Shown here piece by piece: positions 1-9,005 of a DNA stretch of 20,000 bases (the first letter of the stretch is position 1; every line of letters begins with the position of its first letter). Source of the DNA: Theodoxus fluviatilis (taxonomy: Eukaryota > Mollusca > Gastropoda > Cycloneritida > Neritidae); the NCBI GenBank assembly GCA_034096865.1, contig JAWQFJ010000490.1, positions 110,871-130,870 of the forward strand. Direction: 5' to 3'. Under the pieces are notes generated by a model that was not told where the DNA came from, made no database searches, and worked only from the letters and a program-made list of their open reading frames with translations. Made by a program: the position numbers and the translations under genes.

Positions 1-31
1 TACTGTAATGTGGGGATTATCTTCAGCCATG
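1..31 (+). CDS. Possible first coding exon of the LRR gene (partial)
   Basis: Position 31 is followed by GTAAGTT (32-38), a near-consensus 5' splice donor. The next exon (904) starts in phase 0. Read in the matching frame, this segment has no stop and contains in-frame ATGs at 8-10 and 29-31; the last ATG is the final codon before the donor and sits in a good start context (CAGCCATG). Translation could therefore begin here, giving an LRR protein of about 154 or 161 residues. The segment is cut by the window edge, so it may also be the end of a longer exon. That the phase fits is seen; that this exon belongs to the downstream gene is inference. Confidence 0.35.
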
Positions 32-903
32 GTAAGTTCCTAACATAACAACTGGCATTCTCTGGAGACCGAGATCAAATCCCTGAAGACAGAGTGTGGC
101 TGCCTATATGGCGGGCTGTTCAAAAACAGTCACACACGCAATCATCTCACTCACTTGGGAGATCCTGGGAGTGTTTAGCCCAGGTACGCAACAACAACAA
201 CAACAGTACTATATATGCTTTTGACATATGATTTGTTGCTTCAGATCTGTACCTTGTTGCACTGTAAAATGTCTGGGTGAGCTACAGGAGTACAACAAAT
301 AGCTGCAGTCACTCAATGCTCCCTCAATAGTGTACACCTCAGGCTGTCAGGACTTGCTGCCAAACTCACCTCATTCATTTGCTTTTACTTAATCCTGTCG
401 TTTTGAGAGATAGGTGAGCATGCTTTGGGGTTTGAAGATGTGTGGGGTGCGGTGCTGTGGTTCTATCATTGGGATGTGAGAAATCTGGGTTTAATACAAT
501 ACAATACAATACAACTTTATTTATCCCACAACAGGCAATTCAAGTACACTTTATGAGGCAGCAATAAAAATAATCAAATAATAATCATCAATAATAATAA
601 TAATAGAAGAATACATAAAAATAATGTGATGGGATAATTACACATGAAAAGAAACAGCACACTCACACGCAAACACACTCCCTGCAAACCTCAGCCTCCA
701 CAGCACATCACAGGCAACACGTACCAACACAAGCAAATATGCACAAGAACAAGCAAAAACATCTCACATCACAATCATCACCACAAGCACCACAGACCAG
801 CAAAATGCCTTTTATCTAAATACCTTTTCATTATTCCTTTATTCGAGTGGCCATTCAAATCTCCCAAATGCCATTTTCTGGATCTGTGCCTGGCTTTTTA
901 CAG
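32..903 (+). other. Putative intron 1 of the LRR gene, non-coding
   Basis: It runs from GTAAGT at 32 to a strong acceptor at 889-903 (pyrimidine-rich, ending TTTTTACAG). It holds a short (CAA)n tract near 188-206, the tail of a probable non-LTR element (493-606), and AT-rich sequence. The open frame at 644-910 is rich in His, Thr and Lys, resembles no protein, and I treat it as chance. Confidence 0.4.
493..606 (-). mobile_element. 3' tail of a non-LTR retrotransposon (LINE/SINE-like)
   Basis: On the - strand this reads as an A/T-rich 3' end with an AATAAA word followed by GTTGTATTGTATTGTATTG, a terminal (TTGTA)n-type microsatellite. Non-LTR elements commonly end in such short tandem repeats. 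On the + strand it appears as (AATAC)n at 493-513 followed by ACTTTATTTATCCC. No reverse-transcriptase reading frame is visible, so this is a severely 5'-truncated copy or a short non-autonomous element. The boundary away from the tail is uncertain, because a low-complexity AATAATAAT tract follows to about 606. Confidence 0.45.
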
Positions 904-1046
904 TTTGTGAGTCTGACCAACCAAGAGCTTGACCATGGCTACCAGAGGAAGAACTTTGAGCGTATCCTTGCCCGCCTGAAGAAAGTGGTTCACCTCAACC
1001 TCATGCATAACATCACCATCAACCTCAGCTCCTTTTCCTTTCCCTG
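904..1046 (+). CDS. LRR protein gene, exon 2 (N-terminal region and first LRR)
   Basis: This internal exon encodes 47 residues plus two bases of a split codon. A strong acceptor (TTTTTACAG) ends at 903. The peptide contains NFERILARLKKVVHLNLMHN, an amphipathic helix leading into the first LRR strand (VVHLNLMHN, the LxxLxLxxN pattern). The frame reads through into intron 2 and stops at 1099-1101. The only donor that keeps phase with the next exon is GCAAGT at 1047, a GC-type donor; splicing there makes a TGT Cys codon. The product is a small cytosolic-type LRR protein of the SDS22/U2A'-like class, where LRRs usually mediate protein binding. I do not recognise the orthologue. The 3.4 kb minisatellite starts within 10 bases of this exon. 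Confidence 0.7.
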
Positions 1047-1052
1047 GCAAGT
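1047..1052 (+). promoter_or_regulatory. Non-canonical GC 5' splice donor
   Basis: The sequence is CTG|GCAAGT. GC-AG introns are a known minor class, and GCAAGT is their preferred form. Ending the exon at 1046 leaves TG, which joins T at 5899 to give TGT and continues into CEYLNMNNNYL, an LRR strand. The nearby GT at 1051 would break that frame. Confidence 0.6.
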
Positions 1053-4000
1053 GTTTTGGTGTCCTCTGCCTGGCTGTGTGTTGGTGTCCTCTGTGTATTA
1101 ATGTCCTCTGCCTGTTCTTGTGTTGGTGTCCTCTGTGTGTTGGTGTTCTCTGCGTATTGGTGTCCTCTGTGTGATGGTGTCCTCTGCCTGTCTGTGTGTT
1201 GGTATCCTCTGCCTGGCTATGTGTTGGTGTTCTGCGTGTTGGTGTCCTCTACCTGTCTGTGTGTTGGTGTCCTCTGTGTGTTGGTGTCCTCTGTGTGTTG
1301 GAGTCCTCTGCCTGGCTGTGTGTTGGTGTTCTCTGTGTTAGTGTTCTCTCTGTGTTGGTGTCCTGTGCCTGTCTGTGTGTTGGTGTCCTGTGCCTGGCTG
1401 TGTGTTGGTGTCCTCTGTGTTGGTGTCCTGTGCCTGGCTATGTGTTGGTGTCCTGTGCCTGGCTGTGTGTTGGTGTTCTATGTGTGTTAGTGTTCTCTCT
1501 GTGTTGGTGTCCTGTGCCTGTCTGTGTGTTGGGGTCCTCTGCCTGGCTGTGTGTTGGTGTTCTCTGTGTTGAAGTCATGTGCCTGGCTGTGTGTTGGTGT
1601 CCTGTGCCTGTCTGTGTGTTGGTCTCATGTGCCTGTCTGTGTGTTGGCGTCCTGTGCCTGGCTGTGTGTTGGCGTCCTGTGCCTGGCTGTGTGTTGGCGT
1701 CTTGTGCCTGGCTGTGTGTTGGTGTCCTGTGCCTGTCTGTGTGTTGGTGTCCTGTGCCTGTCTGTGAGTTAGTGTCCTGTGCCTGTCTGTGTGTTGGTGT
1801 CCTCTGCCTGGCTGTGTGTTGGTGTCCTGCGGCTGGCTGTGTTGGTGCCCTGTGCCTGTCTGTGTGTTGGTTTCCTATGCCTGTCTGTGTGTTGGTGTCC
1901 TCTGCCTGGCTATGTGTTGGTGTCCTGTGCCTGGCTGTGTGTTGGTGTCCTCTGTGTGTTGTTGTCATCTACCTGGCTGTGTGTTGGTGTCCTCTGTGTG
2001 TTGTTGTCATCTGCCTGGCTGTGTGTTGGTGTCCTCTGCCTGGCTGTGTGTTGGTGTTCTGTGCCTGGCTATGTGTTGGTGTCCTGTGCCTGGCTATGTG
2101 TTAGTGTCCTCTGCCTGTCTGTGTGTTGATGTCCTGTGCCTGGCTGTGTGTTGGTGTCCTCTGTGTGTTGGTGTCATCTGCCTGGTTGTGTGTTGGTGCC
2201 CTCTGTGTGTTGGTGTCCTCTGCCTGGCTATGTGTTGGTGTCCTCTGCCTGGCTGTGTGTTGGTGTCCTGTGCCTGGCTGTGTGTTGGTGTCCTCTGTGT
2301 GTTGGTGTCATCTGCCTGGCTGTGTGTTGGTGTCCTCTGTGTGTTGGTGTCCTGTGCCTGTCTGTGTGTTGGTGTCCTGTGCCTGGCTATGTGTTGGTGT
2401 CCTCTGCCTGGCTGTGTGTTGGTGTCCTGTGCCTGTCTGTGTGTTGTGTCCTCTGTGTGTTGGTGTCCTCTGCCTGGCAGTGTGTTGTGTCCTCTGTGTG
2501 TTGGTGTCCTCTGTGTGTTGGTGCCCTCTGTGTGTTGGTGTCCTGTGCCTGGCTGTGTGTTGGTGTCCTGTGCCTGGCTGTGTGTTGGTGCCCACTGTGT
2601 GTTGGTGTCCTCTGCCTGGCTGTGTGTTGTGTCCTCTGTGTGTTGGTGTCCTCTCTGTGATGGTGCCCTCTGTGTGTTGGTGTCCTGTGCGTGGCTGTGT
2701 GTTGATGTCCTGTGCCTGGCTGTGAGTTGGTGCCCGCTGTGTGTTGGTGTCTCCTGCCTGGCTGTGTGTGGGTGTCCTCTGCCTGACTGTGTGTTGGTGT
2801 CCTGTGCCTGGCTGTGTGTGGGTGTCCTCTGCCTGGCTGTGTGTTGGTGTCCTCTGTGTGTTGATGTCCTGTGCCTGGCTGTGTGTTGGTGTCCTCTGCC
2901 TGTCTGTGTGTTGATGTCCTGTGCCTGGCTGTGTGTTGGTGTCCTCTGTGTGTTGATGTCCTGTGCCTGGCTGTGTGTTGGTGTCCTCTGCCTGTCTGTG
3001 TGTTGATGTCCTGTGCCTGGCTGTGTGTTGGTGTCCTCTGTGTGTTGGTGTCCTGTGCCTGGCTGTGTGTTGGTGTCCTCTGCCTGTCTGTGTGTTGGTG
3101 TCCTCTGCCTGGCTGTGTGTTGGTGTCCTCTGTGTGTTGGTGTCCTGTGCCTGGCTGTGTGTTGGTGTCCTCTGCCTGTCTGTGTGTTGGTGTCCTCTGC
3201 CTGGCTGTGTTGGCGTCCTGTGCCTGGCTGTGTGTTGTGTCCTCTGCCTGTCTGTGTTTTGGTGTCCTCTGTGTGTTGATGTCCTGTGCCTGGCTGTGTG
3301 TTGGTGTCCTCTGTGTGTTGATGTCCTGTGCCTGGCTGTGTGTTGGTGTCCTCTGTGTGTTGGTGTCCTGTGCCTGGCTGTGTGTTGGTGTCCTCTGTGT
3401 GTTGGTGTCCTCTGCCTGGCTGTGTGTTGGCGTCCTGTGCCTGGCTGTGTGTTGGTGTCCTCTGCCTGTCTGTGTGTTGGTGTCCTCTGTGTGTTGATGT
3501 CCTGTGCCTGGCTGTGTGTTGGTGTCCTCTGTGTGTTGGTGTCCTGTGCCTGGCTGTGTGTTGGTGTCCTGAGCCTGGCTGTGTGTGGGTGTCCTGTGCC
3601 TGGCTGTGTGTGGGTGTCCTCTGCCTGTCTGTGTGTTGGTGTCCTCTGTGTGTTGATGTCCTGTGCCTGGCTGTGTGTTGGTGTCCTCTGTGTGTTGGTG
3701 TCCTGTGCCTGGCTATGTGTTGGTGTCCTCTGTGTGTTGGTGTCCTGTGCCTGGCTGTGTGTTGGTGTCCTGTGCCTGGCTGTGTGTGGGTGTCCTGTGC
3801 CTGTCTGTGTGTTGGTGTCCTGTGTCTGGCTGTGTGTTGGTGTCCTCTGTGTGTTGGTGTCCTGTGTCTGGCTGTGTGTGGGTGTCCTGTGCCTGGCTGT
3901 GTGTTGGTGTCCTCTGTGTGTGGGTGTCCTGTGCCTGTCTGTGTGTTGGTGTCCTGTGCCTGGCTGTGTGTTGGTGTCCTGTGCCTGGCTGTGTGTGGGT

Positions 4001-4497
4001 GTCCTGTGCCTGGCTGTGTGTGGGTGTCCTGTGCCTGGCTGTGTGTTGGTGTCCTGTGCCTGGCTGTGTGTTGGTGTCCTGTGCCTGGCTGTGTGTTGAT
4101 GTCCTGTGCCTGGCTGTGTGTTGGTGTCCTGTGCCTGGCTGTGTGTTGGTGTCCTGTGCCTGGCTGTGTGTGGGTGTCCTGTGCCTGGCTGTGTGTGGGT
4201 GTCCTGTGCCTGGCTGTGTGTTGGTGTCCTGTGCCTGGCTGTGTGTTGGTGTCCTGTGTCTGGCTGTGTGTTGGTGTCCTGTGCCTGGCTATGTGTGGGT
4301 GTCCTCTGCCTGTCTGTGTGTTGGTGTCCTGTGCCTGGCTGTGTGTGGGTGTCCTGTGCCTGGCTGTGTGTTGGTGTCCTGTGCCTGGCTGTGTGTGGGT
4401 GTCCTGTGCCTGGCTGTGTGTGGGTGTCCTGTTACTGGCTGTGTGTGGGTGTCCTCTGCCTGTCTGTGTGTTGGTGTCCTCTGCCTGGCTGTGTGTT
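1053..4497 (+). repeat. 3.4 kb minisatellite of 25-bp and 17-bp units within intron 2
   Basis: The array is tandem and head-to-tail. The main 25-bp unit has the core GGTGTCCTGTGCCTGGC followed by TGTGTGTT. A shorter 17-bp unit (GGTGTCCTCTGTGTGTT) lacks eight internal bases. I estimate roughly 140-150 units. Common variants are CTC/CTG in the core, TGTC for TGGC, GATG for GGTG, and GTGTGGG for GTGTTGG, the last only from about 2766 onward. The + strand is nearly free of A, so the strands are strongly asymmetric. Because 25 and 17 are not multiples of three and the units lack stops in most frames, long cysteine-rich (+) and Gln/Thr/His-rich (-) frames are open by construction; none looks like a gene. 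Confidence 0.97.
2846..3213 (+). repeat. 92-bp higher-order repeat inside the minisatellite
   Basis: A 17-25-25-25 block of units recurs with exact 92-bp spacing: the 17-bp unit begins at 2846, 2938, 3030 and 3122. The first two blocks share the GATG variant in the second and fourth units; later blocks lose it. The period breaks near 3205, where a unit is shortened. This shows segmental duplication of multi-unit blocks on top of single-unit expansion. Confidence 0.85.
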
Positions 4498-5898
4498 ATG
4501 GACTTTTGTCTCACAGTGATCTTGCCTAGATAATTCCCATGACAAGAGGAGTGCTGGAAAATGTTAAATGAGACAACAAAGTGGTAAATAGTCACCTTGA
4601 TTACCAGACGCTACAGCATGTAAGTTGCAGTTTACAAGTCTTCCTTGGGAACAGTGTGAGAAAGTGGAGTACTGGGGTTGGACCAAGGTAGTTAGTAGAG
4701 GGATGAGTGGTGACCAGCAAGTCCAATGTATTCTTTCGTGATCTTTTTTGTGGCCCAGAAAAGGGGACGCCACACTCCAAACGGCCCTTTTCAGAGCCAC
4801 AAAAAAGACCATGAAAGCATACTTATAAATAGAGTGAAAGTTATGTGGAAAAGGGAGAATTGAACAGTTGGACAGCTCAACATCCAAGTTTTTTAAATTC
4901 TTTTATTTCACTATCAGTAATTTATTTATCCGAAAGGGAAATACATCAGAAAGGAAAATACATACACATGGCTGGCTCGAAGTAAGTATTTGGTACAAAT
5001 ACTTCTTACTGTGCAGTATGCATACAAGCAACAGGATATGAAAAGAAAAAAACAACAACCCAGAAACATTTGTAGATGCTGTAGACATCTTGAGGAATGG
5101 TAAGAAAGATAGGTCTGGAGTTGGGGGGGGGGGGGGGGGGTAGTTGGGTTGGGAGGGGGGAAGGTGGTGGGTGTGGGTGGGAGGGGGAAAGGGGGGGAGG
5201 GGCTTTTTTGGGTTATAATATTTTATATTCATATTGGTAATAAGGGTGGCCGTTTGCTCTGAAATCTGTCAGATGTTCCATTTCTGAAAGACTTTTTAAA
5301 ATTCAATTCCACATGTAGTTTGGAGGACATGTCTGAAGGACAATGTCCAAGTTTTACTGGGTACAGTGACTCTGTGCCTAAAGAAGACACACAGGGCCAC
5401 AGTTTGCAACCTGTCGCATTTTGTAATCAAAGAGGCTTACTAAAAAAGAAAACACATTTTGTTGGTTTTATTTTTTGTTTGACGAAATTGTGTTTGTTTC
5501 AGTTGCTATTACAGGCAGAGTGGTAACAATGCAGACAAACTCTGTTAGCTTCTTGAACTGCTGTGTCATTCATGATTGTTCATATGCATACATTACTACC
5601 ATTGCAGAATTCAGTAAACTTGTAAACATCATTGCGTAACATGACACAACATTTGCTTGGTAGCTTTTGCAGGTTTGATTGTGATTGTGCAGTACTTTTA
5701 ATGACTGCATTGTGAATCAGACTTAATTCATAGTTTTTATTTTCTTTGTCAGTCTTTTCTTACATTTTGTTGCTGTTGCCAGTTCCTGATATCTTGTTTT
5801 CAGCCCTCAAAGGAAATGTTTGCACAAAACATATGACTGGTAACTGTACTGTAGACATTCTGTGCTTTGTTCTCATTTTGTATTTTTTATCATTTCAG
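4498..5898 (+). other. Remainder of intron 2, non-coding
   Basis: Beyond the minisatellite this holds unique A/T-rich sequence, a G-rich block (5119-5203) and a good acceptor at the end (TTTTATCATTTCAG, ending 5898). The stretch near 4890-4950 (TTTATTTATCC with A-rich flanks) resembles the tail at 493-606 and may be a second old non-LTR fragment. The small open frames here (4564-4887 and 4903-5232 on -, 5320-5526 on +) show no recognisable domain or splice support. Confidence 0.6.
5119..5203 (+). repeat. G-rich block with an 18-base G run, G-quadruplex-prone
   Basis: An uninterrupted run of 18 G (5123-5140) is followed by at least seven further G tracts of three or more (GGG, GGGAGGGGGG, GGGTGTGGGTGGGAGGGGG, GGGGGGG). 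On the sense strand of the intron this could form a G-quadruplex in RNA. It is a low-complexity tract whose exact length may be uncertain in an assembly. Confidence 0.85.
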
Positions 5899-5944
5899 TT
5901 GTGAATATCTCAACATGAACAACAACTATTTGCCATCAATGAAG
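5899..5944 (+). CDS. LRR protein gene, exon 3 (second LRR strand)
   Basis: This 46-base exon lies between TTTCAG (ending 5898) and the strong donor AAG|GTGAGA at 5945. It adds one base to the split Cys codon and then encodes CEYLNMNNNYLPSMK, a textbook LRR strand and turn (YLNMNNNYL matches LxLxxNxL). It ends in phase 0, matching the next exon. Its length, splice sites and LRR spacing together make it convincing although it is very short. Confidence 0.75.
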
Positions 5945-6289
5945 GTGAGATCTTTTGGCTTGAAATACACCAAGCAATGTTTTTCTATGATGGAAAAAGC
6001 CTCATGGACCATGAGAGCTCTCTGTGCGCTTTGAGCATCCATCAATGGGTGAAAAAGTTGCAATATAAAAATGAGCATCCTTTTCCTTTACCCTACCTCA
6101 TGAACTTTGACCCTCTTCACTGCTGTGCTCTTATGAAGGGCAGAAAAATGATTGGATAGTGTTTAAGTCTGCCAGTTGGGTTGTGCAATTTGACTGCTAA
6201 ATGAAGCCATCTCTGAAAAGAAAGAATGAATGTTGGCTAAAAAGGGAACATGAATGATGAATACCAATTTATGGTTGTATAAGAGGGCA

Positions 6290-6682
<393 letters not shown>

Positions 6683-6787
6683 CAATAAAAGCATAGGAAT
6701 ACAGACTACCGCATAAGTAGTCTTCCTTTCATGTGAGACAAAGTATCTATATGTACCCTTTTTTATAGTTATCCAGGGCAGGAGTGT

Positions 6788-6811
6788 ATCATCATCATCA
6801 TCATCATCATC
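6788..6811 (+). repeat. (ATC)n microsatellite
   Basis: About eight copies of ATC, the reverse complement of the nearby (GAT)n tract, lie 50 bases upstream of the exon 4 acceptor. The two tracts could pair as a long imperfect hairpin in the intron RNA. Confidence 0.9.
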
Positions 6812-6861
6812 TGCTGTGACTGACCACCTTGCATGCAAGTATGTCTGTTCGTGCTTCCCAG

Positions 6862-7013
6862 AATCTACCCAAGGTGCCTCGCATCCGCTACCTGATGCTG
6901 ATGGACAACGACATCAACAACCTGGAGGGCTTGAAACAGCTCAGGGCCACACCCATCTCAGAGCTCTATCTCATAGGCAACCCCGTCACCTTCCTGCCGG
7001 GCTACAGACAGAG
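6862..7013 (+). CDS. LRR protein gene, exon 4 (two LRRs and start of the cap)
   Basis: The acceptor TTCCCAG ends at 6861 and the donor is CAGAG|GTAGGG at 7014. The 50 residues plus a split Arg codon include RIRYLMLMDNDINNLEGLKQL and then ISELYLIGNPVTFLPGYRQR. The two LRR strands (YLMLMDNDI, ELYLIGNPV) are followed by the GNPV...YR signature that precedes the C-terminal LRR cap in SDS22/U2A'-type proteins. Codon choice is G/C-rich compared with the flanking introns. The second frame over the same bases (6816-7043) has no LRR pattern and is a shadow. Confidence 0.88.
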
Positions 7014-7327
7014 GTAGGGCGGACTGATTTGTGGAGGAGCTGATGGAGTCATCATGGGCAGTAGCATCAGACCATTTAGCCAGTGTGAAGATTCTGACTC
7101 TCCATTTCTTTCATCATTCCATAACATTTTACTGAAAGCGTCAGACATTCTCATTTTGTACAAATTGCAGTTGTGTTTGTTTTTTCAAGGGAACTTTTAA
7201 TTTTCCTTGGTTATGTAATGAAATTTGGCTTTAAGTTAGATTTAATGTGAAAGATTGAGTTCAATTAAGGTTGAAATTATGACTAGAAAAGTCAAGTAAA
7301 GGAGGGGAAGAGGGGAAAGAAGAGGAA

Positions 7328-7330
7328 TGA

Positions 7331-7387
<57 letters not shown>

Positions 7388-7527
7388 GAGGAGGAGGAGG
7401 AGGAGGAGGAGGAGGAGGAGGTCAACAGTGACAATGATGATGAAAATGAGGGAGGAGGAGGAGGAGGAGGAGGAGGAGGAGGAGGAGGAGGAGGAGGAGG
7501 AGGAGGAGGAGGAGGAGGAGGAGGAGA
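7328..7527 (+). repeat. Compound (AGT)n-(AGG)n microsatellite
   Basis: (AGT)n at 7328-7387 merges into (AGG)n at 7385-7422; after a 25-base unique gap, a second (AGG)n runs from about 7448 to 7527. The G-rich strand is the sense strand of the LRR gene's last intron (7014-7699). Confidence 0.95.
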
Positions 7528-7608
7528 TCTGATTTATATTGAAACTAGATGTGTAGTCGTACTGGCTCTCTTTGCAGTTCCAATCGACTCTCCATTTTCA
7601 TCTGCCTG

Positions 7609-7639
7609 TGTGTGACTTTCCCTAGGGTGTTTGAGATTC
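7609..7639 (+). repeat. Duplicate copy of the last-exon splice acceptor
   Basis: TGTGTGACTTTCCCTAG with GGGTGTTTGAGATTC nearly repeats the true acceptor and exon start at 7684-7713, differing by one inserted T and one C-to-T change. Both copies present a usable AG (7625 and 7699), 74 bases apart. Using the upstream AG shifts the frame: VFEI is kept, but LPKLEVLDG is replaced by an unrelated tail that stays open to 7887. Confidence 0.8.
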
Positions 7640-7699
7640 AAAGTCCCATTCCTGTGTCAATGATAGCACCTCTCATATCTCCCTGTGTGACTTTCCCAG

Positions 7700-7820
7700 G
7701 GTGTTCGAGATTCTTCCCAAGCTCGAGGTGCTGGATGGAATTCCCAAGCTGGAGTCGGACACGCAGCCTCCTCCAGACGATGTTCCCCCAATCCCAGCTT
7801 CCTCCTGCCTTGTTTCCTGA
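7700..7820 (+). CDS. LRR protein gene, last exon (LRR cap and C-terminus)
   Basis: The acceptor TTTCCCAG ends at 7699. The first G completes Arg, then VFEILPKLEVLDGIPKL follows, the classic LRR C-terminal cap (YRxxVFxxLPxLxxLDG) seen after the last repeat of SDS22, U2A' and many LRRC proteins. A short Pro/Asp-rich tail follows and the frame stops at TGA 7818-7820. Joined exons 904-1046, 5899-5944, 6862-7013 and 7700-7820 total 462 bases: 153 codons and a stop with no internal stop, which strongly supports the model. No AATAAA is obvious in the next few hundred bases. Confidence 0.85.
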
Positions 7821-8390
7821 CGCCAGAACCCTCCCCTCCAAGAGTGAGGAAAGGACCGACACAGAATCTCCATCTGCTCATTTCTAGCGGCATTCAGTCT
7901 GGGCTAAACTAAAGTAAAGCTGTTAATGCACAGATGCACTGGAGCCTTCTGTTTACACACTCAAAAATAATATTGAAAATCTTTTCAAAAGGAGGGATCA
8001 AATGAGGGGGTGTACAGCAAAAATGAGAGATCTCACAATTTCATTGTCTTGACTTGACTCATTTTACTTATTCCTGTGGACTCCCTGAGGAACACCAAGC
8101 CAACGAAACCGGTTCTGGGCAGCTCTGCTGGGCCCATGTTAAGTCCAGCAAGTTTTGCCTCACTTTTGACTGATGTTCTCTATGTCTGCTTTGACCTCCC
8201 TACTCTTCTTCTCCCCCCATGGATGCCAGTCCAGTGCCTGCCTTGTGGCACATTTCCACAGCAGAGGTGGTATTTGAAGAGTTAGAAGGCATGGGATATA
8301 TGTGTCATGTATTACTGGGTCATATATTTAAAGTTACATGGCAGTAGCCCACTCAGAAAAAAAGAGAAAAAAGCTGATTGCACTTGTTGT

Positions 8391-8427
<37 letters not shown>

Positions 8428-9005
8428 GTTGTTTGTGACTGTATTGATGTTTGCACATGAGTGCTTGGTGCTCATGTGTCATCCATCCTATTATACTATT
8501 TTTTTCTGTCTTGGGCGCTCATCCTTGAACTGTGCTTAATTCTGGAACAAGTTGCCTGTGGATCCTCTGCAAATTCTAGGACTGTTGTAGTCCTAGAATG
8601 TGGTAAGTAAAAGTAGTTCACAGCCAGAGCTGCTCAATGCCCCCATTATCAGCTGAAACCACTGGCTGCTGGGCTTTTGGAGCTTGCTCCAGTTACTTGT
8701 AATCGTTACTGGTTAGGGAGGTATTTGCTGCTTGTTAATGGTGAGGTACTTCATCAATTGGAAACAGGGTTTGTTATGCACTGGAGTACGTGTTGAAGCT
8801 TTGCAAACACCACAAAGATAGAAATCAGTTCGTATCGCTAGTTTTGAAGGATGTGGACAAACCAGTGTGTTTGAAGAATTGATGGAGGATTGATGTCTGT
8901 TTCATTCATTCCAAAAGGTCTTTGGGAGAAAGTGAGGCATTATGATAGCACTAGACAGCTGGTTTCAATGTTTCCATGATGGGACTAGGAGGTGATAACA
9001 TGGAC
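7821..9005. other. 3' flank of the LRR gene, non-coding
   Basis: This stretch has the 3' UTR at its start, then A/T-rich unique sequence and the homopolymer G run at 8394-8426. The open frame 8076-8285 shows no domain, splice context or codon signal that I can support. Nothing else is recognised. Confidence 0.5.
8394..8426 (+). repeat. 33-base poly(G) run
   Basis: Thirty-three consecutive G follow ATT and precede TGTTG. This is unusually long for a homopolymer G tract; its exact length in the organism is uncertain because such runs are sequencing-error-prone. Confidence 0.9.

Noticed and set aside
1053..4497. Telomere-like or CRISPR-like array
   Set aside because: The units are directly contiguous, GT-rich, of 25/17 bp with no unique spacers, so not CRISPR; the unit is not a TTAGGG-type telomeric word.
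4501..4520. CTTTTGTCTCACAG as a splice acceptor right after the minisatellite
   Set aside because: The following sequence gives no phase-compatible LRR exon and stops occur at once; the LRR model is complete without it.
1056..4533. Many + strand Cys/Val/Leu-rich frames (up to about 405 codons)
   Set aside because: Same tandem repeat; all three frames encode permutations of one peptide, as expected of a repeat whose length is not a multiple of three. They do not look like a metallothionein or conotoxin: no signal peptide, no mature-peptide layout, no splice support.
2094..4595. 833-codon - strand open frame, rich in Gln/Thr/His
   Set aside because: It is created by the 25/17-bp minisatellite, which lacks stops in that frame. 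Only about the first 30 residues (from 4595) lie outside the repeat and they match nothing. It lies antisense in an intron of the LRR gene.
7638..7893. - strand frames antisense to the last LRR exon
   Set aside because: The sense strand carries the LRR cap with correct splice phase; the antisense frames have no domain.
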